Assembly (NCBI GenBank): GCA_037693485.1 | Contig: CM075350.1 | Span: forward strand, 118,917,001-118,981,000 | DNA from: Kitagawia praeruptora | Lineage: Eukaryota; Streptophyta; Magnoliopsida; Apiales; Apiaceae | Direction of reading: 5' to 3' | DNA length: 64,000 nucleotides | Shown here: piece after piece, positions 55,801-64,000 of the stretch | Numbering within the stretch: position 1 is the first letter of the stretch | Layout: the number at the start of each line of letters is the position of its first letter | Translations under genes and position numbers: made by a program | The notes under the pieces: generated by a model | Databases searched by the model: none | Seen by the model: only the letters and a program-made list of their open reading frames with translations | Told to the model about the DNA's origin: nothing

Positions 55801-56226
55801 AGTAGAAATTTCGGACAAGTGTCCCATAAATCTGATGTGTACAGCTATGGAATGATGATTCTTGAAATGGTTGGGGGAAGAAAGAATGTTAATGCCGGTG
55901 CAGATCACACTAGTGAGATATATTATCCACGTTGGTTATACAAGAGAATCCAATCTGATGATGTGCTAAATTTGGCAAATGAAATTTCTGCTGAAGAAAA
56001 TGAAATTGTAAGGAAAATGGTGATTGTTGGACTATGGTGCATACAAATATATCCATCACAAAGGCCATCGATAAGCAAGGTAATTGAAATGTTGGAAGGG
56101 CAGACAGAAGCCCTGGAGATACCACCACATCCATACTTGTGTTCGGTTCCGAGTTCTCCATCAAATTCTCCCAAAAAACTGCTGTTCTGCTCTTCTTCAG
56201 GAACAGGACCTACTTCATCTGCATGA
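52853..56226 (+). CDS. LRK10L-type receptor-like protein kinase
   Basis: Membrane receptor kinase of the LEAF RUST 10-like family. Three exons: 52853-53642, 54913-54951, 55073-56226, all GT-AG, giving 660 residues. Signal peptide 1-28; GUB_WAK_bind domain about 35-105 (CANFPNLEYPFWGG...CGHPAFELDC); WAK_assoc C-terminal cysteine domain about 150-255 (CNECGRSGGRCGY...FACYC); tiny exon 2 (GKTGNNTGLKIGV); transmembrane helix about 277-295; kinase about 345-620 with G-loop GKGGYG 349-354, Lys370, HFDIKPHN with Asp469, DFG 487-489, and APE 515-517. HFD in place of HRD is common in this subfamily. All catalytic residues are present. Ligand unknown; pathogen or cell-wall sensing is a family-level guess. 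Intron 1 carries MITEs. Confidence 0.93.
54134..54860. mobile_element. Possible hAT-like MITE in intron 1, with a nested PIF MITE
   Basis: Left GGGGGTGTTTGGAAG and right TTGCCAAACAGGGCC are inverted-type ends, with repeated CAGCTAATTCAATCAGCTA words at the right. The nested PIF MITE at 54233-54617 lies inside. The 8-bp duplication was not verified. Confidence 0.4.
54233..54617. mobile_element. PIF/Harbinger-type MITE in receptor kinase intron 1
   Basis: Ends GAGCATCTCCAATGG and CCATTGGAGATGCTC, TTA duplicated on both sides, 385 bp. Same family as 18593-19528. It is inserted in an older element with CCAAACAGGG/GTGTTTGG ends. Confidence 0.85.
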
Positions 56227-56731
56227 TCGTTGAGAACATGAGATTGATATGGAGATATTGTGGATATTGATCAGGAAGACATGGTCAATCCCTACATCTC
56301 TTTTATCAAGTTTTTTTTAATTTAGAACCAAGCAAAATTGCTACCAGAATTAAGATTATTAGATTATTATGTCATTGCAGAAAATTATGGAAAAGATTAC
56401 TGCATTATGGCTATGTGGCCCCTTATTTACGATTTATAAGTTACTTATTTCGGGAAAAAAAATTGTATTTACATTCTTTTTTTAGGAAAAAATGTGTATG
56501 AGGAGTTTCATATTCATTTTCTTGCAATTACTTATTTTAGAAAAAAATACAGATTTTTTATTTTTTTTCCAGAATAAGCTACTTACTTCTAAAAAAATAA
56601 GATAAATCAAACGGGACCATATATATATTTCGGACCTGAACATGATTTTTTACTATAATAAAATAAATTTATTGTGTGTTTGTGATAAACATTAACTTTA
56701 AACTTGGAATAAACACGGGTGTAATGAATTA

Positions 56732-58157
56732 GAGCCTGTTTGGGGTTTCTTTTATTTTTTTTTAGCCCACTTAAAGTAGTAAAAAAGATGTTTGGCTCCC
56801 CTTTAATTTTTCCCAATTAAAGTATAATTGGGCTTTAAAAAAAAATATGTCTGAGGTACTTATTTTCCCAAAGACTTAATTGCGAGGATGGCTTTAACTA
56901 TTTTTTTTTGCCAGTGTAATGGCCAAACTATTTTTTTAGAGTAATTAGCATTTTGCACTCTTTATCTTTGGGTATTTTTTCAATTTGGTCTCAAACTATG
57001 TTTTTTGGCAGATTGTACCTCTATGGTTTCAAAATCGCTTCAATTTGCACCCTTTTGATCAAATTTTGTCCACTTTGACAGCTACTATTAGGTTAATCAA
57101 GGGTAAATTGATTGTTTCTTGAATAATTCTTTATATTTTTACCTTCGCTCATCCTAATAGTAGCTGTCAAAGTGGACGAAATTTGGTTAAAAAGATGCAA
57201 ACTGAAACGAGTTTGAAATCATAGAGGTGCAATCTACCAAGAAACATAGTTTGAGACCAAATTGAAAAAGCGTCCAAAGATAAGGGGTGCAAAGTGCTGA
57301 TTACTCTTTATTTTAAAACAGATGAGTGTATTCAATTTATGACTTAATTGCAGCATGATGGCTGAACAATATTTTTTTAACACAAAAATGACCCAAAAAT
57401 AAAAATAAACAACAGTTTTTAAATTAACGGAATGCAATCATCTGCTTAAAATAATACTTGGGCAATTTTTGTGCAAAAAAAAAATAGTTGAAAACAACCT
57501 CCTGCAATTAAGTCTTTCCCAAATTATAGTAGCAGCACATCTTTTCACCCAAGCTCTGCAACGGATGATTTCTCCACAAAGCTCATCTTTTCAACTGCGT
57601 GTACAAACATAAACATAGAACACAATATATATTAACTCAAAAAACAAAGAAAAACACAGCAAACTCAAAGAAAAATTCGGCGATTGAAATCAAAAACAAG
57701 AAAAAGGGTGTTTGGAAATCGACAAGAAAAGGAAATAGGAGAAGGAGAAAAGGGCCGAGGTTGTGGGTTTTGTGGTGTTTGTAGAAGAACAGGGGAGGAT
57801 TCCATGTTTGTAAGAAGTACGAACGGTTTTCAGATCTGGTTTTTGAAGAGTTCTTGACCAACAACAGTGATTAACGAATCGATATGTAGAGGAAATGAAG
57901 CTGAGTGTTTATATGATCTGGGTTGCGTAAGTATCACAGAGATGGACTCAGAACCTTGTGTTCGTGAGTTTAAACATCAAAGAGAGTTACGAGAACACAA
58001 TTAAAGTAAAATTTACCAAACATCAAAATTATTTTAAGTTAATTTATCCAAACACATGCCTTTTAACTTAAAGTTAAAATTTTCACTTTTAGCTTAAAAT
58101 GAATAAGTTACACTTTAAGTGATAAGTGACTAATTTTAAGTTAAGCCAAACGGGCTC
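56732..58157. mobile_element. PIF/Harbinger-type non-autonomous element with nested MITEs
   Basis: Ends GAGCCTGTTTGG and CCAAACGGGCTC with TTA on both sides (56729-56731 and 58158-58160), 1426 bp. Subterminal CTTAAAGT words. Inside lie an inverted-repeat MITE at 56938-57307 and another flanked by GACTTAATTGC/GCAATTAAGTC at 56873-57514. Short frames inside have no known domain. Confidence 0.75.
56938..57307. mobile_element. Inverted-repeat MITE
   Basis: Ends AGAGTAATTAGCA and TGCTGATTACTCT. Arms of about 150 bp can be aligned in inverted order (TTTGACAGCTACTATTAGG/CCTAATAGTAGCTGTCAAA). No coding sequence. Confidence 0.8.
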
Positions 58158-58160
58158 TTA

Positions 58161-58653
58161 GTGTGTTAAAGAAAACTGCCTCCACTAGTACAAAAACTAC
58201 TTTATGTGTCCGTTCATTTACGACTGTTGTCACGTTTTATACATCTGTTTTACCCTCCACAAACGCATAATATATAAGGAAAATGTTTTTATGTCTGTTT
58301 TACGAAAATAGATGTAAAAGAATATGGGTGAAGCGTGAAGGAGCCTATACTTAACTTTAGGAGAATTTCCTAAAGTTAATCAATAAAATAATGATAATTC
58401 ATCATAATTATTAATGTTCTTGCAGGGTCCTTATAAATAAAAGGTAATAAATTTTTGAAATTATTTAAATTTAAAGGTTAACTTTAGGAATTTCTCATAA
58501 AGTTAATTATAGAAACATTTTTCTCAAAAAATATTTTATATATTTGTTGGAATATCACATACCACTGTTATTATTGAACTGACTATAAAGGTCAATTATA
58601 TATCTGGGTTTAAATAGACGTAAAAAATTAATTAAAAAACAATATATATATAT
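58161..58653. other. Intergenic AT-rich
   Basis: No gene recognised. The phrase CTAAAGTTAA recurs at 58360 and, as TAACTTTAGGA, at 58350 and 58490, a weak inverted repeat. Confidence 0.4.
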
Positions 58654-59038
58654 AGGGTTGGACTCCATAGCAAACACCTTATATAACAAACAACAAAGAA
58701 CACCTCATATCTAATAGATCCATTGCCCCTGGCGGGGCCACCCAATACAAAAAGTTCTTATTTTTTTAGGCTCTATCCATCCAGGAAAAAAAAATGAAAA
58801 TTTACTGTTCATCGATGAACAGTAAATTTTCATTTTTTTTCTGGATGGATAGAGCCTAAAAAAATAAGAACTTTTTGTATTTGGTGCCCCTGGCGGGGCC
58901 AATGGATCTATCGGAATAAATGATTTTATAGTGTTCTTTATTGTTTGTTATATAAGAGTGTTCTGTATGGAGCAAAGGCCCATTTTATAGTGTTCTTTAT
59001 TGTTTGTTATATAAGAGTGTTCTGTATGGAGCAAAGGC

Positions 59039-59040
<2 letters not shown>
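58654..59040. mobile_element. Hairpin MITE with long inverted arms and a 59-bp end duplication
   Basis: Arms: GGACTCCATAGCAAACACC../..TGTTCTGTATGGAG outside; ATCCAGGAAAAAAAA/TTTTTTTTCTGGAT and TTTACTGTTCATCGATGAACAGTAAA in the centre. A 59-bp unit with GTGTTCTTTATTGTTTGTTA is repeated directly at the right end (58924 and 58983). The GCCCCTGGCGGGGCC block is shared with the 37690, 59095 and 60927 elements. Confidence 0.8.

Positions 59041-59094
<54 letters not shown>
59041..59094. repeat. (AT)27 microsatellite
   Basis: 54 bp of uninterrupted AT dinucleotide between two hairpin MITEs, presumably expanded from their TATA target context. Confidence 0.95.
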
Positions 59095-59097
<3 letters not shown>

Positions 59098-59480
59098 AGC
59101 GTTCAAATAGAAATCAACCTTAGAATAGAAACTAGAAACCTACACTAAATAAATTATATTTCAATTATTGTAATGGCCCCGCTAGGGGCACATTCACAAA
59201 AAACTTATAAAATTCTTGGCTCTATTTAACAAAAATTTTAAAAAAAACTAAAAAAATATTAAAAAAGTTACTGTTCATGTGCCACATCATCACGTGAACA
59301 GTAACTTTTTTTTATTTTTTTATTTTTTTTATTTTTTGTTGAATAGAGCCAATAATTTTAAACGCTTTTTGTATTGGGGTACCCCTAATTTGGTCATTAG
59401 ATTAGCTTGAAATATTTAATTTAGGTTTAGTTTCTAGTTTCTATTCTAAGTTAGTTTCTATTAGAACAAGACCCTATATA
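59095..59480. mobile_element. Hairpin MITE, (TA)n-associated family, copy 2
   Basis: CAAATAGAAATCAACC../..AGTTTCTATTAGAACAAG outer ends, GGCCCCGCTAGGGGCAC, and central GTTACTGTTCATG..CACGTGAACAGTAAC. Same architecture as 37690 and 60927. Confidence 0.8.
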
Positions 59481-59490
59481 TATATATATA

Positions 59491-59913
59491 GAAATGTTCT
59501 ATGGAGTACTGTTTTAATTGGAGTACTTTTCGTCTCTGTCTAAGGCAGGCAGGTGAATCCGTTACTTCAAATAGAATAGAGGAGTACATATATGTTCTGC
59601 ATTTAAAATTTATTAAAATTTATTATTTTGCAAACCTTGTTATATGAATATCATATGATAATCTTGAAAATCATATATAATCTTGAAATCCTTTATGTTT
59701 TGCAATCATAACATACATGTTTTGCAACCCAAATGTGTTTCGCAGAACAATTCGTTTTGCAATATTTTGTTAGCAAAATATACAAGATTTTCAATGAAAT
59801 AATGATATTCATGTAATAAGATTTGCAAAATAATAAAATTTGTAAAATTTTGAATGCAGAACATATATGTACTCCAAGTACTTCAAGTAAAACAGTACTC
59901 CATAGAACCTTCC
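59491..59913. mobile_element. MITE with GTTCTATGGAGTACTGTTTT ends
   Basis: About 420 bp. The left end TTCTATGGAGTACTGTTTTA is matched on the right by TAAAACAGTACTCCATAGAA in inverted order. Further inverted match ATGTTCTGCATT/AATGCAGAACAT inside. Lies between TATATA runs. Confidence 0.8.
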
Positions 59914-59930
59914 TCATATATATATATATA

Positions 59931-60065
59931 TATATATATATAGAGTAGGGATCTAGAGAAAATCCCTTTAAAAGGAGAACTTAGAAAACTAAATTAAAAT
60001 ATAGCACATATGGTATTCAAACTGATCGTTGGGAGATAGAGAAAAATGTGGCGAAATGCCAACAA
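59931..60065. other. Short spacer, transposon-like
   Basis: No gene. The start GTAGGGATCTAGAGAAAATCCC and later 'caaggttcgaattc' phrases (60520) resemble 18010-18060 in the Helitron-like element. Confidence 0.35.
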
Positions 60066-60318
60066 CATGTTGGTGTAGTGGTTGAGCCACTTGCCTCCTT
60101 TGAAGGAGGTCAGGGGTTCGACTCATGCGTGTGCGTGAGTTTCTTAGTTTGTATTAGGTTTCCATTCTGTATTTGTAATTCTGTAATAGGCCGAGGGTCC
60201 TTGGGAAACAGCCTCCCTATTGTATAGGGGCATGGTCTGCGTACATCTACCCTCCTCAGACACCACTTTGAGTGGTATTATAACTGAGTATGTTTGGTTT
60301 GGTTTGGTTTATAATAAG
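60066..60318 (+). mobile_element. tRNA-derived SINE, Au-family-like
   Basis: Pol III A box TGGTGTAGTGG at 60071 and B box GGTTCGACTC at 60115. The body contains TAGGCCGAGGGTCCTTGGGA and GGTCTGCGTACATCTACCCT as in plant Au-type SINEs. The 3' end is a short TTGG/TTTGG repeat. It is not a functional tRNA gene because no cloverleaf forms. Confidence 0.8.
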
Positions 60319-60926
60319 TGAAATGGTGTATAATTTGTAATTTGGTTATTCCCTCATTTTTGGTTTTAGTTATCCCTAATTTATAATCGTTAGATCTTCA
60401 ACTCAAATAAATCATGACCGTTGGATACAACAATACTAAAAGTTATTATATATAGAGGTCTAAGGTTCGATTCTCGTCAACAACATATTAATTTATATTA
60501 ATATTAAAAATTATTATATACAAAGATGCAAGGTTCGAATTCTCCCAACAACATATTAAAATTAATATTTATAATATTATATTACACTACAAGCAAATTA
60601 TAAAAAATTAAAAATAATCCATGATTTTGCACAACCATCCCTATATCGGTAATTAAACCCAGTACCCAATAGTTACTTTTATCTTTCTCCACTACTACCC
60701 ATTACAAAACCTAATGCAAGCCAATTCACAATCCGTATATTACGTCTCCAATCCGTTAATTACCTCTCCAAGCACTAATTGAAGCTGTAATTCGTATATT
60801 GGGAGAAGTCGTGAGCGTATTGATTTTAGAAGCCCTAATTTTCGATCTTCAATTCAGTCTCAGGTATGTGTGTGTGTGTTGTTGTGGTTGTTTGGAGAGT
60901 TTTGTTTAGTGTATGTATATATATAG
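60319..60926. other. Intergenic
   Basis: AT-rich, with AAGGTTCGATTCTCGTCAACAAC-type phrases twice (60470 and 60530) like the Helitron-like element at 17561. A possible short leader-like region at 60700-60900 has no ORF. Confidence 0.4.
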
Positions 60927-61283
60927 GGTCTTGTTCTAATAGAAACTAACTTAGAATAGAAACTAGAAACTAAACCTAAATTAAATATTTCAAGCTAATC
61001 TAATGATCAAACTAGGGGTACCCAATACAAAAAACGTATTAAATTATTGACTCTATTCAACAAAAAAATAAAAAAAATTACTGTTCACGTGATGACGTAG
61101 CAGTGACGTCAGCACGTGAACAGTAATTTTTTTTATTTTTTTGTTGAATAGAGCCAAGAATTTTATAACTTTTTTGTGAAGGTGCCCCTAGTGGGGCCAT
61201 TAAAATAAATGAAATATAATTTATTTAGTGTAAGTTTCTAGTTTCTATTCTAAGCTTGGTTTCTATTTGAACGCTAACCTATA
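60927..61283. mobile_element. Hairpin MITE, (TA)n-associated family, copy 3
   Basis: GGTCTTGTTCTAATAGAAAC on the left and GTTTCTATTTGAACGCTAAC on the right. Arms CTATTCAACAAAAAAAT/ATTTTTTTGTTGAATAG around TTACTGTTCACGTGATGACG..GTCAGCACGTGAACAGTAA. Almost the same as 59095-59480, inverted. Confidence 0.85.
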
Positions 61284-62952
61284 TACATATATAATGTACA
61301 TGTTAGGAATCAGTATATGCTTTTAGTATATTGAGTTTTAGTATAGGAATCAATATATTGTGTTTGTTGTCTAAGTGTGTGTATTGTGTATTGTGTTTCT
61401 TGGTGTGATTATTGCTTTCTTCAATAGTTGAAACCCTATACTCTTTATAACTAAGCACAACATGATCATAAGGTTATCTCATCCAGGGTTTGGTTTTGTC
61501 AAGAGGTTAGAAATGAATTAGATCATATCTATTAAATTAGTTTAAAGTTTATCATGTACATCTAAATATAATTTCAATAGTGATAGATCTTTTTATTGAG
61601 TTTTACATTTTTTATTTTGCATATTACCATAATCACAAATGGTACATTTTTAGTATTTGAGATATAAAGTTATGACTTAAAATTATAAATAAATAGTAAA
61701 TAAATTTTAAAGTTATGTTCTTAGATGACTTAATTATATATAAAGTTATGTTCTTAGATGACTTGTGCATAATACAAGAAACTGAACAAATGAAGTCATG
61801 ATTTTAGATTGTATAGTGAACCTTAATTTCACAATATTGTCCGTTTTGGTGAGTTTTGAAGGTTGAAGATTAGGTTAGTTTCTAGTATTGATGTTAACTA
61901 GCTTTATAGTCCGTGCGAGGCACGTGCATGCTCTAAATGTGCTTAATGACTTCGCGTATATTTGAATATTAGCTTGGTAATGCAATATATGTTGTGTTGT
62001 GAGCGCGAGATTTCTCCTTTATTTAGTGCTTAGTGTCAATCTCAAGTAGGCATGAATCTCTTACATGTACCTTTTAGGCGATAGTAAATTTTGCAAGGTA
62101 CTGGCTTGTTAGTTTGTGTTGCTCTATATTCAAATAATCAAATAGTATTTTCAATGTGTTGATGCTCAGAATGTAAATAAGTCCAAAAGGGATTATGTGT
62201 GCACGGTGTATATCAACTATATAGCTAAAAAAAAGGTATCATTTGCAATGTGCTTATCTCATTTCAAGGATTACTAGTTGCTTGAGTTAGGAGTATAAAA
62301 GTATTTACATAAATAGTGAATGTCCTGAACTTGCATATTAGCAAAAGATAGATACGATTGAAGAATTTATACGAGAGACTAGCTCCAAATTGCTTGGGAT
62401 CAACCGTGTGATCCAAACACCATGAAACCAAGTGCCTTAAATTAATGTTTCAATTTTTTATTTGAGCTGGTATTATCAGAATGGGCTGAACCTAAATTTA
62501 AAAAACGCAGAGAGCAATCAGAAGAACTTTCCAAACCCATATTGTCATAAGAAAGAGATAATGGATCGATACGTTTTTCTGTTCCATTATATAAATATGT
62601 TAATATATAGGTGGTTAATGTGCATGCAATTTACCGCTCGAGCTTTGCTAGTAAAATCATGTTATTATGTATTTATATTGTTTGTAATTAAATGGTGCTT
62701 GCAATATGTAAATGCTTAGTATATAAAACATATCTAAGAAATTATCTATTCATGATGATTGATGTATGTACCTTTAACAATAAGTAAATTTTAATGTGCT
62801 AGTCTCTTTGAACGATGAGCATATAAGAATTTATATTAGTAGTAACTGCCTGATCTGTTGGGCTTGCCAAGCAAGCCTTAACTCCACATTAGTACGATAT
62901 TGTCCGCTTTGGGTTGGGTGAGGCCCGCACGAATTTATTTTTGGGTCACTCC
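61284..62952. other. Intergenic; possible Helitron 3' end at 61897
   Basis: No gene. At about 61897 CTAGCTTTATAG is followed by TCCGTGCGAGGCACG, which in reverse is a Helitron 3' hairpin plus CTAG, so a minus-strand Helitron may extend to the right. Its 5' end was not found. Confidence 0.45.
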
Positions 62953-64000
62953 TGATAAGTGCATATTTTTGCATATTTTTATTACCTATTTAATGCTTGA
63001 ACTCGTATTTTAATAATTTATTTTGTTGCATTTCAGGAAATTTGAAGAAAAATAAAGAAATGGCAAAATAAAAGAATAAAGAGCAAGGAAGGGCAAAAAA
63101 AGAGAAGAAATTGACCAAAATGCAAAAAGGCAAAAGAATTAGGAGTTTGGTGAAAAAAGGAAAGCTTAAGGAGTCCGGTTCCAGACCCTCAGTAGACCGC
63201 AGCTCGGAACATAAGAATTTAATTTTTGGTTATAAATATTTTATTTAAATTAGAAAATTATATTTATAAATATCTAATAATATTAGGTATTTATTTTTAT
63301 AATTTCTGAATTAAATTAATTATTTATTAATTAAAGATTATAAGCTGTGCGGGTTAAAAAGCATTTCTGCAGAGCCCATCTTACAAGTCAAAGCCGCCGG
63401 TCTTATTTTCAGCAGAGAATCTTGAAAATTTATGAGTGCAGTAGACTTTGGTTTCTTTTCATATGCAAACTACTTTTACATTCATATGTAAATTAGTTAG
63501 TTAGTGAAGCCTATAAATAGAACCATTCAGAGAAACAAAAAAAGAGCCATAGTTAGATAGTTAGTAGTTGTAGTTTAATTTTCTTAACTCTTGTAAGAAT
63601 TATTTTTATACGTATTTTATTTCCTGCAAATTGCTGTTTTATTTAGTTTAATTCAAAGCAATACAGTCTCCCCTGTTTCGTTCTAATACAGATTCAAAAG
63701 CCCAGCTTGGTTTTCTCATTTGCCGTTTCTTCTCTTCTACACTAAACACACAACCACACCCTCCAAACCCCTCTCCCCTTCTTTCTTCTCTAATTCTCCT
63801 TCCCATCTCCATTCGCTGCAAACACTTTCCCCCTTTCCCCTATTTTACTTCGAATTCTTGTTGCCTTTAAGTCGATTTTCTCTTTTGATGATTACGGGTT
63901 GTATTGAGTTTCGTGGTTCTATATTGTAGCTCGATTTTACGCGTTTTGTTGTAGACATCGCTGTGTATAGCTGAGTTCTATCGTTAGTCCTGTTTGGTAC
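62953..64000 (+). repeat. Probable LTR start of another gypsy-type element (partial)
   Basis: Begins TGATAAGTGCATATTTTTGC, a common start of plant Ty3/gypsy LTRs, and includes a TATA-like CCTATAAATAG at about 63510. It runs off the window, so the end, primer site and lineage are unknown. 63165-63355 matches 11800-11990 in inverted order. Confidence 0.5.

Noticed and set aside
57637..57864. 75-residue minus-strand frame in the PIF-type element
   Set aside because: Low-complexity Phe-rich translation of purine-rich DNA; no transposase motif.
58945..59148. Frame with a long Ile-Tyr repeat
   Set aside because: Translation of the AT microsatellite.
60071..60124. tRNA gene
   Set aside because: A and B boxes are present, but no acceptor stem or anticodon arm forms and the body matches a SINE.
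63720..63929. Small Ser/Phe-rich frame near the window end
   Set aside because: Lies in a pyrimidine-rich stretch of a probable LTR leader; no domain.

Overview
The window is nuclear DNA from a flowering plant, most likely a eudicot. It is AT-rich, has GT-AG introns, carries plant-only receptor kinase and GATase-like genes, and is packed with nested plant transposons (Athila-like and Tat-lineage Ty3/gypsy, Ty1/copia, a Mutator/FAR1-like element, Helitron ends, Stowaway and PIF-type MITEs, a tRNA-derived SINE). The species cannot be fixed from the sequence.

Layout. 1-4011: 5' part of an Athila-like gypsy element on the minus strand (LTR, tRNA-Asp primer site, open gag-protease running off the window). 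4012-12740: decayed Ty1/copia on the minus strand (gag, protease, RT and RNase H fragments, initiator-Met primer site, LTR). 12745-17503: 3' fragment of a Tat-lineage gypsy element (element A) with a decayed antisense gene. 17560-19530: a Helitron-like element and nested MITEs. 21471-23373: intact four-exon class I glutamine-amidotransferase-like (peptidase C26) gene. 24375-25197: broken ectodomain of an LRK10-like receptor kinase. 26690-32771 plus 38300-52500: a second copy of the same gene pair. In it the GATase is a pseudogene, and the receptor ectodomain is split by a young 12.6-kb Tat-lineage retrotransposon (element B, 38888-51505). This second copy also holds a 3.46-kb non-autonomous LTR element (28847-32307) and a Mutator/FAR1-like element with an opposing plant-mobile-domain ORF (about 32772-37680). 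52853-56226: intact three-exon LRK10L-type receptor kinase. 56230-64000: MITEs, a SINE, microsatellite and the start of another LTR, with no host gene seen.

Host genes: one intact GATase-like enzyme, one intact receptor kinase, and decayed relatives from a tandem segmental duplication enlarged by transposons.

Most unusual signal: each Tat-lineage element carries its own short GC-rich word scattered through coding, non-coding and LTR sequence. In B it is the palindrome GGGCGCGCCC (at least 17 exact copies). In A it is CTCGCCC/GGGCGAG (about 20 copies). Both elements also carry, antisense between pol and the 3' LTR, a homologous gene with the same three-exon layout, the same intron phases and a minus-strand TATA-like box. 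The non-autonomous LTR element and element A share a different hairpin repeat (CCTCC..GGAGG arms), and the Mutator-like element has CCGCAATG..CATTGCGG palindromes clustered toward both sides. A family-specific word together with an accessory gene resembles the VANC/motif anti-silencing system of VANDAL elements. That link is an inference only.
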